Below are positions 44,539 to 55,979 of a stretch of 64,000 nucleotides of DNA, one piece after another. How positions within the stretch are numbered: the first letter of the stretch is position 1; every line of letters begins with the position of its first letter. Under the pieces are notes generated by a model, which had not been told where the DNA came from, did not search any database, and saw only the letters and a program-made list of their open reading frames with translations. The stretch spans positions 1 to 64,000 of the forward strand of contig NZ_CAMIAF010000013.1 in NCBI RefSeq assembly GCF_946190375.1, in the 5' to 3' direction. This DNA comes from Streptococcus mitis. GTDB taxonomy: Bacteria > Bacillota > Bacilli > Lactobacillales > Streptococcaceae. The translations under genes and the position numbers were made by a program.

Positions 44539-45444
44539 TTATAAAAATAAATCAGCTAAAAATCCTTCTCTTAACATCTCTAAATTAAATACATTCGTAA
44601 TATGACTAAATGCTTCTGCTAATGGTAAGTGTGCTGTTTTCCATCCTTGACCATCAGTAACCCAAACAAATTCAACATCGTCATCTGAATTAACAACAAA
44701 TTGACTGAGTTCAGTAAACTCTCCAGCAACCGCTTTTAATTTACTTCCTCCTCCGCCATAGTAATTCGTTTCAATCAACCAAACCTTATGTTTTTCTCGG
44801 GAATAAACTGCAACATCAAATCTTCTTTCAGACCTATCGACAGGTACTTTAATCCCCCACTTATCTTTAATATATTGGGCTGTAGCTTGAGCTTTCCAAT
44901 CCAATTTTTGTTCCTGAGAAATTTTTGCTACGTGTCTCTCTAAAATTCCCTCCATGGTTGTCCCACTTCGGTTTTTTCGTGCATTGCTATCTAATCCAGT
45001 CTCCACTCCATAAACATAATCAACTAATGAACGATTAGCATGTTGTTGTAAAAACTTTAATAAACCAGATTTCTCAATAAATTTGATGTAATCATCTATT
45101 CTGCTAGCGTCTATCGTTTTAAAATCCAATCGCTCAAAAGACATATTATCGTCATTATCTATTGTCAGAATATCTAAAACATTATCACGACTTGCAATCA
45201 GACTAGGAATTGCTTTTAATAAATTAGGTTGTTTAGTGAACAAGTCAAGAGCTTCTATATAAATATCATCTTTACCAATTAAGTAGTTTAAAGTGTTCAA
45301 CTCTAGTTCATACTTCTTTGTCTCACGATCAACTTTCTCCCAATTTACATAATATTCAGGAGTTCTGTTGGTAATTGATAATGATTCTAAGAAAATCATT
45401 AACCTTTCTTGTGGAGTTTTTATTAAATAATTTTTTAAATTCAT
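44539..45444 (-). CDS. dpnB: DpnII/MboI-family type II restriction endonuclease
   Basis: A 301-residue protein with the plan of DpnII. A helical N-terminal half includes FLQQHANRSLVDYVYGVETGLDSNARKNRSG in its centre, matching the DpnII stretch around DYVTGVEVGMD. The catalytic core is RFDVAVY (D210) and LIETNYYGGGGSK (E225, N227), the D-ExN form of PD-(D/E)XK seen in DpnII. It should cut unmethylated GATC. Overall similarity to DpnII is only partial. It is the last gene of the cassette, two bases after the second nuclease gene. Confidence 0.85.
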   Translation of the reverse strand: MNLKNYLIKTPQERLMIFLESLSITNRTPEYYVNWEKVDRETKKYELELNTLNYLIGKDDIYIEALDLFTKQPNLLKAIPSLIASRDNVLDILTIDNDDNMSFERLDFKTIDASRIDDYIKFIEKSGLLKFLQQHANRSLVDYVYGVETGLDSNARKNRSGTTMEGILERHVAKISQEQKLDWKAQATAQYIKDKWGIKVPVDRSERRFDVAVYSREKHKVWLIETNYYGGGGSKLKAVAGEFTELSQFVVNSDDDVEFVWVTDGQGWKTAHLPLAEAFSHITNVFNLEMLREGFLADLFL

Positions 45445-45446
45445 AA

Positions 45447-46070
45447 TTAATTGTCCTCTTGTTTAGGTAATGGTAAGCCAATCGCATCTAACGGAATATA
45501 ATTAAAATAATATTTACAGCCTACACTAATGATATAATCTAAGACATCTTTATACCGAGGATTCTTAAACCAATCTGTATCTAATAGATAAGAATAACAA
45601 ACCTCCTTATTTAAAGGTGAAAATAGTTTCTTATACTGTTTTAATTTAAAATCACATGTTTGCAACTTTTCATCTACACTACCGCCTCCACTCTGTGTTT
45701 TTTTCTCAATTATATACACAGTATTCTTACTAATAACAAAGATTGCTTCGTCAGGTAATAATTTGGCGGATATGATTTTAGTATAATCAAAATCATCAAT
45801 TTCATCAAAATAACGATATAAACCATCTTTTTGGAAAATCTGTCCAACTTCTTTTTCTAAAAATTTGATTTTCCACCTCATAGGTTTTTCACGTAACTTC
45901 GTTCCTTTGATAATTTTTGTCTCTTTCCCCTTTCCCTGTCTCTTTGTATCATAGTCAATATTTTCAATACTATAACCTGCTTGTTTGGATAAAAATGTTG
46001 GAAAATCTGTCTGTAATTCAAACGCTAATCCTGTTGCAGTGTTCGCTCCTCCAATGCCCCCCTTTTTCAT
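45447..46070 (-). CDS. Second PD-(D/E)XK restriction endonuclease candidate
   Basis: A 207-residue protein unlike DpnII. It opens with GGANTATGLAFELQTDF, a pattern I know from several small type II endonucleases. It carries a PD-(D/E)XK core with LLPDEAIFV (D107) and YIIEKKTQSGGGS (E122, K124). I infer a second nuclease for the same site. In Streptococcus suis the SsuDAT1I system is described with two methylases and two isoschizomeric endonucleases for GATC, a close parallel. GGAGG lies eight bases before the ATG, and the gene starts three bases after the second methylase. Sequence is AT-rich like the whole cassette. Confidence 0.65.
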   Translation of the reverse strand: MKKGGIGGANTATGLAFELQTDFPTFLSKQAGYSIENIDYDTKRQGKGKETKIIKGTKLREKPMRWKIKFLEKEVGQIFQKDGLYRYFDEIDDFDYTKIISAKLLPDEAIFVISKNTVYIIEKKTQSGGGSVDEKLQTCDFKLKQYKKLFSPLNKEVCYSYLLDTDWFKNPRYKDVLDYIISVGCKYYFNYIPLDAIGLPLPKQEDN

Positions 46071-46073
46071 TCT

Positions 46074-46829
46074 CTATACCTCCAATCTCTTCTTTGCAAT
46101 TTTTAAATATTCTTTTTCAGCATCGATACCTATAAATCTTCTACCTAATCGCTTCGCAACAACACCCGTAGTGCCACTACCAACAAATGGGTCTAGAATA
46201 TAGTCACCCTCTTTAGTAGAGGCTAAAATAATGCGTTCTAACAAATACTCTGGTTTTTGAGTTGGATGTTTCCCAGCCCATTTTTCAACTTTCTTTGTTA
46301 AAGAGCCGGTCCAGACATCTTTCATTTGTTTTCCATCATTCAATTCTTTCATTAAATCATAATTGTAGTAATGACGAGCTTTTTTATCATTTTTTCTAGC
46401 CCATAAAATGGTTTCAGTAGAATGGGTAAAATAACGACAAGATAAATTGGGGGCAGGGTTTGTTTTCTGCCAAGTAATATTATTCAGAATTTTAAAACCT
46501 TCTTGCTCTAATGCCATTCCAACTGAGTATATGTTGTGCAAACTACCTGAAATCCATATCGTCCCATTAGGCTTCAGAACTTCTTTTGCTAGGCGAATCC
46601 ATTTGCGATTAAACTCATGTTTTTCTTCGAATGAAGAAATTTTATCCCAATCTCCTTTATCAACAGAAACAACTTGTCCCCCAGAGTTAGATATTCCACC
46701 ATTACTTAAAAAATAAGGTGGATCAGCAAAAATCATATCCATGCTTTCTGGTTTCATTTTTGATAAAAACTTGAACGTATCTGAGTGAACAAGAATCATC
46801 TTATTTTTATTGTAGTATGGTTTTGTCAT
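46074..46829 (-). CDS. dpnA: DpnA-like adenine methyltransferase (beta class)
   Basis: A 251-residue N6-adenine methyltransferase with motif order DPPY (36-39) before FxGxG (DPFVGSGTTG near 216-225), the beta class, as in DpnA. DpnA methylates GATC also in single-stranded DNA and protects incoming transforming DNA. I start at MTKPYYNKN (46829), where GGAGG lies eight bases upstream. A longer frame begins at 46865 inside dpnM. A near-consensus ComX octamer lies 20 bases before this ATG, in line with competence induction described for dpnA. Confidence 0.88.
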   Translation of the reverse strand: MTKPYYNKNKMILVHSDTFKFLSKMKPESMDMIFADPPYFLSNGGISNSGGQVVSVDKGDWDKISSFEEKHEFNRKWIRLAKEVLKPNGTIWISGSLHNIYSVGMALEQEGFKILNNITWQKTNPAPNLSCRYFTHSTETILWARKNDKKARHYYNYDLMKELNDGKQMKDVWTGSLTKKVEKWAGKHPTQKPEYLLERIILASTKEGDYILDPFVGSGTTGVVAKRLGRRFIGIDAEKEYLKIAKKRLEV

Positions 46830-46848
46830 AAGAACACCTCCATACTTA

Positions 46849-46854
46849 TATTCG

Positions 46855-46856
<2 letters not shown>
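46849..46856 (-). promoter_or_regulatory. Near-consensus ComX box before dpnA
   Basis: On the minus strand the octamer AACGAATA differs from the ComX consensus TACGAATA at one position. It is placed 20 bases before the dpnA ATG and upstream of its GGAGG, inside the end of dpnM. Competence-induced dpnA transcription is established for the pneumococcal DpnII cassette. Here it is inference from sequence. Confidence 0.55.
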
Positions 46857-47754
<898 letters not shown>

Positions 47755-47865
47755 CTACCACATTACTAAATTTTCTATTTTAGAATTAAATCATATCAAT
47801 ATTAAAAAATGAGTAAGGCAAATTTTATAAATTCCAAAATTCACCTCACTCTATTAAATTACTCT

Positions 47866-48270
47866 TTATATCCTTACCTGTCTTTCTTCTGACCGCTGAC
47901 CTGTGACAAACATGGTAAAGGTTGCTTTGCAGACATTTCTGCCCTCTTGATTGGTAATATCAACATCCACCACACAGGTTGTGCGACCTTGATGGACACA
48001 TTCTCCTTTAATGGTCAGCACATCGTCGAGTTTTCCTGCCTTGAGGTAGTTGATAGAAGAATGGAGTGTCACTCCATCAAGCCCCAGCGAGATAACCACC
48101 AAACCACTGATCTGGTCACAGAGAGTAAAGAGATAGCCACCATGGGCATTGCCATAGTAGTTGAGCGACGAGTCCACTACTTTTGTCGTTACCACAACGT
48201 GACCATCTCTCATTTTTTCAATTTCGTAATTTTCAAAGGCAGATATAGCGTCAAAATGAAAATCTTTCAT
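47866..48270 (-). CDS. PaaI family hotdog-fold thioesterase
   Basis: A 134-residue hotdog thioesterase. The segment NYYGNAHGGYLFTLCDQISG contains the conserved HGG with downstream Asp typical of the PaaI type. It hydrolyses acyl-CoA esters of unknown identity. I start at MKDFHFDA (48270) behind AGGAGGAAACG. It marks the right flank of the restriction cassette locus, as in pneumococcal strains with DpnI or DpnII. Confidence 0.83.
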   Translation of the reverse strand: MKDFHFDAISAFENYEIEKMRDGHVVVTTKVVDSSLNYYGNAHGGYLFTLCDQISGLVVISLGLDGVTLHSSINYLKAGKLDDVLTIKGECVHQGRTTCVVDVDITNQEGRNVCKATFTMFVTGQRSEERQVRI

Positions 48271-48339
48271 CGTTTCCTCCTGATATTTCAAACGACACTA
48301 TGATACTACTTTTTATAGGACTGTGCAAGGAGAAAGCTC

Positions 48340-49821
48340 CTAGTCTGGCAAAATTCCGATCTGTTCCACAAAGCGCATAAAGGCTGTCTGCCCTTGTTCC
48401 GTCTGCTTGTAGACTCCTACATCCTCAAGTACACGCGCAAAGATAGCACCCACAGAGTCCTTGACGATTACAAGGGCTTTTTCTTTATCTGTTAGATTTG
48501 AATGTTGGGCTTTGAGTTGGTCAGCCCATTCCTGATGATAATCGGCAACTGTAACAGCTTCTCCTACAAGATAGCTAGCGACTTGCTCCACTTCTGCTTT
48601 CAGACGTGGTGGCAAGATTGCCAAGCCCATGACCTCAATCAAGCCGATATTTTCCTTCTTGATATGTTGAACATCTTTGTGGGGATGATAGATGCCATCA
48701 GGATGTTCTGGTGATGTTTGATTATCTCGTAAAACCAAGTCCAACTCAAGCTGTCCATCACGCTTACGCGCTATAGGTGTGATGGTGTGATGCGGTGTCC
48801 CGTCTGTCTCTGCCAAAATCTGCACACTAGGATCTGAATACTGGCGCCATTCCTGCAAAATCTTGTCAGCTAAGTTGATCAAATCTTCTTTGGAATCCGA
48901 AGTCAAACGCAACACTGACATTGGCCACTTGACAATCCCAGCCTTGACCTGCTCAAAACCAGTAAAAGAGAAAGTATTTTGCAAGGGAGCCAATTCCATA
49001 GGAAATACATGACGGCCTCCCTGATAGTGATCATGAGTTAGAATAGAGCCCCCCACAATCGGCAAGTCGGCATTAGAGCCTGCAAAATATCCTGGAAACT
49101 GCTCTACGATAGCCAATAGACGTTCAAAACTCTGACGACTAATGGCCATGGGACGATGCTGGCCATCTAAGAAAATACAATGCTCATTAAAGTAAGCATA
49201 GGGCGAATACTGGAAGCCCCATTCCTGACCAGCCATTTCAAAACGGATAATCCGGTGATTGCTACGAGCTGGGTGGTTAACTCGACCATGGTAGCCCTCA
49301 TTCTCTAGACAAAGCTGACACTGAGGATAATTGCTAGCTTGCACCAACTTGGCTACCGCAATCTCCTTTGGATCCTTTTCAGGCTTAGAGAGATTGATGG
49401 TAATTTCAAGTTCTCCGTAGTCAGATGGAACACGATAAGCAATATTTTTAGCAATGGCCTTGAGTTTTATGTAGTCATTTTTCTGACTGAGTTGGTAAAA
49501 ATCCTCTATCGCTTGCTCAGGAGAGTGGGCATAGGTTGCCCAAAAGTCACGATTGACCTGACTCGGACAAGGGGTCACCAAATCCATCAGTTCAGCACCA
49601 AGGATTTCACGCGCAGTCTGACTATCCTCAATCGTCTCTAATCGAACCGCCTCCTCGACAAGCTGGTCCTTGAGGTCAATCAATTTATCCAGATTGGTCT
49701 CAACTTCCAAAACACCGTCTCCCACTCGTGCTAAGACACGATTGGTCAGGTAGATTCGATCCATTTCCTCAAATGAACTTTCAGAAATGACATGTGTTAC
49801 AAATTTATCTACTAAGGTCAC
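48340..49821 (-). CDS. galT: UDP-glucose-hexose-1-phosphate uridylyltransferase (class II GalT)
   Basis: A 493-residue Leloir enzyme of the long Firmicute class. Segments include [37 protein letters not shown] (catalytic HxHxQ-like triad) and [10 protein letters not shown]. It exchanges UMP between UDP-glucose and galactose-1-phosphate. The start codon is GTG at 49821, chosen because AGGAGG lies seven bases upstream. It follows galK by 18 bases in one operon. Confidence 0.93.
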   Translation of the reverse strand: MTLVDKFVTHVISESSFEEMDRIYLTNRVLARVGDGVLEVETNLDKLIDLKDQLVEEAVRLETIEDSQTAREILGAELMDLVTPCPSQVNRDFWATYAHSPEQAIEDFYQLSQKNDYIKLKAIAKNIAYRVPSDYGELEITINLSKPEKDPKEIAVAKLVQASNYPQCQLCLENEGYHGRVNHPARSNHRIIRFEMAGQEWGFQYSPYAYFNEHCIFLDGQHRPMAISRQSFERLLAIVEQFPGYFAGSNADLPIVGGSILTHDHYQGGRHVFPMELAPLQNTFSFTGFEQVKAGIVKWPMSVLRLTSDSKEDLINLADKILQEWRQYSDPSVQILAETDGTPHHTITPIARKRDGQLELDLVLRDNQTSPEHPDGIYHPHKDVQHIKKENIGLIEVMGLAILPPRLKAEVEQVASYLVGEAVTVADYHQEWADQLKAQHSNLTDKEKALVIVKDSVGAIFARVLEDVGVYKQTEQGQTAFMRFVEQIGILPD

Positions 49822-49839
49822 TATAGAGCCTCCTTTTGA

Positions 49840-51018
49840 CTAGTCAAGGACGCGAGTGCCACCTGCAACTTCAGCGATATAGAAGCTTGGAGCGTAGCCA
49901 ACTACTTCCTCGTAGTGTTTTCCAACAGCTTCCTTAAAGGCCTCAACAGTATCTTTTTGCACCAAGGCAATGGCACATCCGCCAAAACCTGCCCCTGTCA
50001 TACGAGCACCGAGAACTCCTTCTTGTGCCCAAGCTGTGTGAACAAGAGTATCCAATTCCAAACCAGTTACTTCATAATCATGCTCCAGAGAAACGTGTGA
50101 CGCATTCATCAAACGACCAAATGTTTTCAAATCTCCTGCTTGAAGGGCTGCTTGCGCTTTAAGGGTACGTTGGTTTTCAAGCACAGCATGGCGAGCACGT
50201 TTCAAACGATTTTCATCTTTAATCAGATAGCTGTATTGGTCAAAGGCCCACTCATCCAATTCACCCAAGGTCTGAATATCCAAGACAACTTGCAACTCTT
50301 CCACTGCTTTTTCACACTCAGCACGGCGTTCATTGTATTTAGAGTCTGCTAGTTCACGGCGTTTGTTGGTATTCATAATAACAACGACATTGTCCTTCAA
50401 ATCAAGTGGCACCAAGTCATACTCTAAAGTATTAGTATCTAAGTAAATAGCACGTTGGTCCGCTCCCATTCCGATAGCAAACTGGTCCATGATACCAGAA
50501 TTGACTCCGATAAAGTTGTTTTCTGTTTGTTTTCCGATTTTAACCAAATCGAGACGCTCTAGTTTTAAATCAAAGAGATGCTCTGCCACGACTCCTGTCA
50601 AGAGTTCCAAGGATGCTGAAGAAGATAATCCAGCACCATTTGGGATATTCCCATAAACATAAAAATCAAAACCTTTATCAATCACGTGCCCAGCTTCTTG
50701 CAAGAAATGAAGAACTCCTTTTGGATAATTGGTCCAGTTGTGCTCTTTTTCAAACTTGAGGTCAGCGATAGGCACTTCGATAATGCCCTTGTCCTCAAAG
50801 TTAGCTGAGTAGAAACATAAAACTTGGTCGTCACGCTTGCGAGCAGCCCCATAAGTTCCTAAGGAAATGGCTGCTGGAAATACATGTCCACCATTATAGT
50901 CTGTGTGCTCACCAATCAAGTTGATACGACCTGGTGAAAAGAAAGTTTGGTCCGCTTCTTGACCAAAAACAGCAAGAAAGTCTTTGCGAAGCGCTTCAGC
51001 AGTAAGATGTTGTGTCAT
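49840..51018 (-). CDS. galK: Galactokinase
   Basis: A 392-residue GHMP kinase phosphorylating galactose at C1. Signature motifs are complete: [21 protein letters not shown] (galactokinase signature), the ATP motif [12 protein letters not shown] (about 120-131) and [14 protein letters not shown] near 345. AAAGGAG precedes the ATG. It leads galKT, divergent from galR across a 163-base control region. Confidence 0.95.
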   Translation of the reverse strand: MTQHLTAEALRKDFLAVFGQEADQTFFSPGRINLIGEHTDYNGGHVFPAAISLGTYGAARKRDDQVLCFYSANFEDKGIIEVPIADLKFEKEHNWTNYPKGVLHFLQEAGHVIDKGFDFYVYGNIPNGAGLSSSASLELLTGVVAEHLFDLKLERLDLVKIGKQTENNFIGVNSGIMDQFAIGMGADQRAIYLDTNTLEYDLVPLDLKDNVVVIMNTNKRRELADSKYNERRAECEKAVEELQVVLDIQTLGELDEWAFDQYSYLIKDENRLKRARHAVLENQRTLKAQAALQAGDLKTFGRLMNASHVSLEHDYEVTGLELDTLVHTAWAQEGVLGARMTGAGFGGCAIALVQKDTVEAFKEAVGKHYEEVVGYAPSFYIAEVAGGTRVLD

Positions 51019-51039
51019 ATGATTTCTCCTTTTACTGTT

Positions 51040-51145
51040 CGTTAAGTCGTCTTAACGTGTAATCGTTTTCTTCTATTGTATCCAAGGGATTTCCCAAGGT
51101 CAATCCTTTTTACTAAACTTTTACTAAACTATCGGTAAAAAGCAG
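51040..51145. promoter_or_regulatory. gal divergent control region with likely GalR operators
   Basis: For galK (minus strand) TTGACC and TACAAT are 17 bases apart (about 51074-51102). Two tandem copies of TTTTACTAAAC lie just upstream at 51109-51130, and CGTTAAG/CTTAACG, a near palindrome, lies downstream at 51040-51057. Both are good candidates for the LacI-type regulator encoded by galR. A TATACT -10 element for galR lies at about 51155. Confidence 0.6.
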
Positions 51146-51163
51146 AAAAATATGATATACTAA

Positions 51164-52186
<1,023 letters not shown>

Positions 52187-52191
52187 GATTA

Positions 52192-52218
52192 CAAAACGAC
52201 CTCTATCAAGGCCGTTTT
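52192..52218. terminator. Terminator between galR and czcD
   Basis: AAAACGACCT and AAGGCCGTTTTTT can pair (AACG/CGTT with CC/GG) around a short loop. A and T tracts on both sides suit the two convergent genes. Confidence 0.6.
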
Positions 52219-52220
52219 TT

Positions 52221-53111
52221 CTAATGATGATGCTCATGATTCCGCTCCAAGTCACACACCTTTCGCTTATGTTCTTGGTGGGTTTCTAGGTCATCATCAA
52301 CCTCAATGGTAATATTTTGGAAACTACAATCTTTGAGGAAAATTCGAATAGATTCTTTACAAGCTTCCATATTCCCCATTTCTTTCATACAAACATGGAC
52401 AATGGCATTTTTTTCCAAACCATCCATAGTCCAGAGATTAAGCTGATTAAGACTGGCCACATTGTCCAATCGCTCCAGGCCACTCTTTACTTGCTTGATA
52501 TCAATACCTTCCGGCACAGCATCCAAAAAAATCTTAAGTGTAGACCAAAAACGTGGAAGAGCTTTTGAAAGAATAAAGAAAGAAATGACAAGGGACAAAA
52601 GTGGATCTAGGATATACCAGTCCGTGAATCGAAGAACAATGGCCATTAGGATGACAGCCAGCCACCCTAGGGTATCTTCCAGAAAATGCAGACTCAGAAT
52701 AGACTCATTCTTTGTCTTTCCCTTACCAACCACTAGACTCGCTAACACATTAATAGTAATCGCAATCATTCCTAACCAGAGAATCCCCTCGTCATTGACT
52801 GGTTGCGGATTTAAAATCTTCGTAACATTTTCCAAAATGACTAGAACAGATCCTGTCATGAGTATTGTCGCTGTTACCAAGGCTCCTAGCAGACTAAACC
52901 GCTTATAGCCCAAGGTGTACTGATTATCTTCTTCACGATTAGAGATGGTTTCTAGAAAGGCTGATATTCCAATTGCAATCGCATCTCCCAAGTCATGCAC
53001 AGAGTCAGCAAGAACAGCGCTCGAACCAAATACTCCACCAGCAATAAACTCGACGATGGCATAAGTTAAATTTAAGAAAAAAGCCACCCAAACAGCATAT
53101 TTTGCCTTCAT
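52221..53111 (-). CDS. czcD: Cation diffusion facilitator (zinc exporter CzcD)
   Basis: A 296-residue CDF transporter with six helices and a cytoplasmic C-terminal domain. The zinc site residues are in SVHDLGDA (helix 2) and FLEDTLGWLAV (helix 5), and a His-rich tail NHEHHH closes the protein. It exports zinc, and probably cobalt. I use MKAKYAVWV (53111), which has AAAGGA nine bases upstream. Three codons earlier the ATG would touch that site. Divergent from sczA, its zinc-responsive regulator. Confidence 0.88.
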   Translation of the reverse strand: MKAKYAVWVAFFLNLTYAIVEFIAGGVFGSSAVLADSVHDLGDAIAIGISAFLETISNREEDNQYTLGYKRFSLLGALVTATILMTGSVLVILENVTKILNPQPVNDEGILWLGMIAITINVLASLVVGKGKTKNESILSLHFLEDTLGWLAVILMAIVLRFTDWYILDPLLSLVISFFILSKALPRFWSTLKIFLDAVPEGIDIKQVKSGLERLDNVASLNQLNLWTMDGLEKNAIVHVCMKEMGNMEACKESIRIFLKDCSFQNITIEVDDDLETHQEHKRKVCDLERNHEHHH

Positions 53112-53140
53112 ATTTCTCATTCCTTTGTTATAATAGATTT

Positions 53141-53157
53141 ATGAACATCTTGTTCAT
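53141..53157. promoter_or_regulatory. Palindrome in the czcD-sczA spacer (likely SczA site)
   Basis: ATGAACA TCT TGTTCAT is a perfect 17-bp palindrome with seven-base arms, just upstream of a czcD -10 (TATAAT on the minus strand at about 53127-53132). TGTTCA half-sites are part of the published SczA motif in pneumococcus. A second half-site-like GTTCTGAAC lies near 53216. Confidence 0.6.
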
Positions 53158-53243
53158 TATTATTATCCACTAAAACTCAAAGAAAGGATAGAAGCAAAGC
53201 GTCAGCTTTATTCAGTTCTGAACAATTTGCCTCAAGTGTCCAT

Positions 53244-53780
53244 ATGACTAAGATTGACCGCCGTATCAGTAAAACAAAAAAAGCTATCTATCAAGCTTTT
53301 CTACAACTTTTGAATGCTAAGGGCTACGAGGCCACTACTGTTCAGGATATCATTGATCTCGCAGATGTGGGACGTTCCACCTTTTACTGTCACTATGAGA
53401 GTAAGGAGCTACTTCTGGACGAGCTCTGTCGCTACCTCTTCCATCATCTCTTTGAAAGAGAGCAAGCCATTTCAACCGAAGATTACCTCGCCCACCTCTT
53501 TCTGCATTTTCAGAAAAATCAAGACCATATCACCAGTCTGCTATTCTCCAAAAATGACTACTTCCTCCGCCAACTCCAGAGAGAGTTGGAACACCACGTC
53601 TATCCCATGCTGTCTGATGAGTTGAAAGAAGCTCATCCAAGTCTGCCTGCTTCTTATCTCCAACACTTAGTTGTAACCAACTTTATCGAGACATTGACCT
53701 GGTGGCTCAAAAAAGGGCAAGACTTTACAGACCAGGAAGTTGTGCAATTTTATCTAGACCTTCTCATTCCTAAAAATTGA
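53244..53780 (+). CDS. sczA: TetR family zinc-responsive regulator SczA
   Basis: A 178-residue TetR-family protein. The DNA-binding helices are at about 8-55 (TKKAIYQAFLQLLNAKGYEA and VGRSTFYCHYESKELLL). In pneumococcus SczA activates czcD when zinc is high, and family and divergent position agree. His and Cys residues in the effector half (HHLFER, LCRYLFHH) could bind the metal, which is inference. A hairpin terminator follows near 53842-53872. Confidence 0.82.
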   Translation: MTKIDRRISKTKKAIYQAFLQLLNAKGYEATTVQDIIDLADVGRSTFYCHYESKELLLDELCRYLFHHLFEREQAISTEDYLAHLFLHFQKNQDHITSLLFSKNDYFLRQLQRELEHHVYPMLSDELKEAHPSLPASYLQHLVVTNFIETLTWWLKKGQDFTDQEVVQFYLDLLIPKN

Positions 53781-53841
53781 ATACAGAGTAGAACTCAGTT
53801 ACCTTATTTCTAGGCTAGTGAGTTTTTTATCTTTTCAACAA

Positions 53842-53872
53842 GAAAAGAGGATCCGCCAATCCTCTTTTTCAT
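53842..53872 (+). terminator. Terminator after sczA
   Basis: AAAAGAGGAT and ATCCTCTTTTT form a stem of about ten pairs around a short CCGCCA loop. Confidence 0.75.
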
Positions 53873-53933
53873 AATATAAAATCCTTTATTATCAACTCTA
53901 TCTGTTTTATCCCAAAACCTAAAACATCTTTTC

Positions 53934-54494
53934 CTAGTTAGGTAAGTCAGTATTCTGCTTAGCTGCCTTGCTCCACTGGTACCAACCAACTAGACTGTTG
54001 ATGAGGTAAATTAGATATTTGCCTTGAATTTGCAGGCTTTCTCCCCACCAGAGATAGATTGAAAAGACATTGGTAGCTGCCCAGAATATCCACTGTTCAC
54101 GGTAAACAGCTGTCATGATGATTTGTCCTACACCATTGGTCGCATCGGTGATGGAATCGCGATAGGGACGATTGGCACCAATAGACTGATAAATGAAGCC
54201 AAAGGCCAACCACCAAAGAACACTAATGGAAAGATACTTGGTCCAACCCTTGCCGTCTAGTTTACGTGCGACAAACTCTTATTGTTCTTTCTTAAACTGG
54301 GCTTGATAAATCCAAACCAAGAGACCAATTGGCTGCATAATTGTAAAATAGAGAGTTGTTAAAACCTCACCATAGAAGCCTTTTTGAAGGGCAAGCACCA
54401 GATAAATGATGGAATTAATCAAACCAAATAGGTAGTTACTAGCACGACCTTCAGCTTCTCAAAGAGCAGAAAAAAGGTTAGTAAGGCTTGAGAG
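53934..54494 (-). pseudogene. pnuC: Truncated pnuC (nicotinamide riboside transporter)
   Basis: Translation of the minus strand with two in-frame stops ignored gives a PnuC protein: GLINSIIYLVLALQKGFYGE, LYFTIMQPIGLLVWIYQAQF, WWLAFGFIYQSIGA and the C-terminal SLVGWYQWSKA. Stops are a TGA near 54457 (in the ALGEAEGRAS-like segment) and a TAA near 54281 (where CAA would read Gln). The 5' end, with start codon and promoter, is missing, because the frame breaks off at the transposase start at 54495. The gene is inactive. It normally supplies a precursor for NAD. Confidence 0.82.
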
Positions 54495-55190
54495 ATGAAT
54501 CATTTTAAAGGCAAACAATTCCAACAAGACGTCATCATTGTCGCTGTTGGTTATTACCTACGTTACAATCTGAGCTATCGTGAAGTTCAGGAATTGCTCT
54601 ATGACCGTGGAATAAATGTTTATCACACTACGATTTATCGGTGGGTTCAAGAATACAGTAAAATCCTCTATCATCTCTGGAAAAAGAAAAATAAACAGTC
54701 CTTCTATTCGTGGAAAATGGATGAAACCTATATCAAAATTAAGGGGCGTTGGCATTATCTCTATCGAGCGATTGATGCGGACGGTTTAACATTGGATTTC
54801 TGGTTACGAAAGAAACGTCGAGCAGACGATAACAGCTATAAGTTAGAAGATACCGCCTATCAAGAAGATAAAGCACGCAAAGCAGAAACCGAAGATAAGC
54901 TAGCTATTGAAGCAATGAAAAGCAAGTACACCACGCTATTGCTAGAAAATATGTTGCTAAGTCCGTTTGAAATGCAAGATACAAAAATCATGGCAGGATT
55001 GCAAGTCCATGTTTACCCCCTCTATGACGAACTGAAAGAATTAAGAGGGCTAAATAGTGTTAAAGACCACTTGTCTTATGTTGCCAGCAGACGTGAAGAA
55101 TATTCTAAGCATAATATCGCACGCTACCTCAAAAAAGCCATTGAACAATATCTACCAACGGTTAAAAGGCAGGACTTAAACCATGAGTGA
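54495..55190 (+). CDS. ISS1-like transposase fused in frame to plasmid Rep C-terminus
   Basis: Residues 1 to about 109 match the IS6-family transposase of ISS1/IS1216: MNHFKGKQFQQDVIIVAVGY, the helix-turn-helix HTTIYRWVQEY, the first catalytic Asp in KMDETYIKI and the second in AIDADGLTLD. At LRKKR the sequence switches without frameshift to RADDNSYKLEDTAYQEDKAR and ends VYPLYDELKELRG...IARYLKKAIEQYLPTVK, which resembles the end of lactic acid bacterial theta-plasmid replication proteins. The catalytic Glu of the transposase and the Rep initiator domain are both gone, so neither activity is expected. No 5' inverted repeat is seen. Confidence 0.7.
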   Translation: MNHFKGKQFQQDVIIVAVGYYLRYNLSYREVQELLYDRGINVYHTTIYRWVQEYSKILYHLWKKKNKQSFYSWKMDETYIKIKGRWHYLYRAIDADGLTLDFWLRKKRRADDNSYKLEDTAYQEDKARKAETEDKLAIEAMKSKYTTLLLENMLLSPFEMQDTKIMAGLQVHVYPLYDELKELRGLNSVKDHLSYVASRREEYSKHNIARYLKKAIEQYLPTVKRQDLNHE

Positions 55191-55686
55191 AGACTTAAAA
55201 ACGATCAAAGAGCTGGCGGATGAGTTGAGTGTTACAAAACAAAATATTCAATATCACTACCAAAGGTTACCAAAAGAATTACAGCTTAAAAGTTCCAATG
55301 GGTCTAATCTAATAAATTCTAAAGCAGAAAAAATAATTTTAGGTAAAGTAGAAAGTAGTAGCAAATCAAATACCAAAGACCAACAAATAAGTAGCAAAGA
55401 CCAACAAATAGAAAAACTAACTAATTTGTTAGACCAGTAACAACGATTAGCCTTGCAAGATAAAAAGTTGCTAGAAGAATACAAGGCGGAAAATGATAAC
55501 TTAAAAGCCCTCAAATGCCCCTCACAGGAAACAGAATTCAAACACTTAGACAATCAATATAAAGATGAAGATGAAGTGAACGCTCTTAAAGAGAAGTTGG
55601 AAAATTTACAGGAACAAATCAAAGATCAAAAAAGGATAGAAGAACAAGAAAAACCAATAAAATGGTGGGGACTATGGCGAAAATAG
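55183..55686 (+). pseudogene. Plasmid replication-associated protein (DUF536), interrupted
   Basis: The first frame (55183-55440) begins MSEDLKTIKELADELSVTKQ, a helix-turn-helix start typical of the DUF536 protein that follows rep on lactococcal and lactobacillus theta plasmids. A TAA at 55438 interrupts it where CAA would read Gln in LLDQQQRLALQDKK. The frame continues to WWGLWRK at 55686, the usual ending. It overlaps the Rep end by eight bases, as on plasmids. The coiled-coil middle is rich in K, E and Q. Confidence 0.72.
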
Positions 55687-55835
55687 ATGATTCAGTTAAA
55701 AAGAAAGTTCCAGAATTGCGATTTAAAGAATTCACGGATGAATGGGAACAGCGTAAGTTGGGAGACGAAGTTCGAATAGTGATGGGACAGTCTCCTAATT
55801 CAGAAAATTATACTGATGATCCTAATGAGCGCTAA
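55674..55835 (+). pseudogene. hsdS: 5' fragment of type I restriction specificity gene hsdS
   Basis: The frame from 55674 encodes 53 residues: VPELRFKEFTDEWEQRKLGD, then GQSPNSENYTDDPNE and an early stop. This is the usual start of an HsdS target-recognition domain. Intact HsdS proteins have about 400 residues, so this is a stub. The order rep, DUF536, hsdS is familiar from small lactococcal plasmids, where hsdS genes travel and swap. Confidence 0.72.
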
Positions 55836-55839
55836 AAAT

Positions 55840-55976
55840 GCGAAGACCTATGAAGACCTATTTTGTATTAGTCAAACAAAAAATCCAAAAGAAATGGTAT
55901 ATGATTATGACCATGAAACAAAGTAAAATCAAACCGAGTGATCTTAGGAAGCACCCGATAATCATGAAACGTTATT
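55840..55976. other. Spacer between plasmid relic and ECF operon
   Basis: No intact gene. The sequence after the hsdS stub switches to an unrelated stretch (reading EDLFCISQTKNPKEMVYDYD in one frame) that ends early. It may be another joined fragment, for which no family is recognised. Confidence 0.35.
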
Positions 55977-55979
55977 AAA

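Noticed and set aside
54440-54494. Left inverted repeat of an IS6-family element
   Set aside because: No GGTTCTGTTGCAAA-like sequence is present before the transposase ATG. The element's end is lost, so no complete insertion sequence is annotated.
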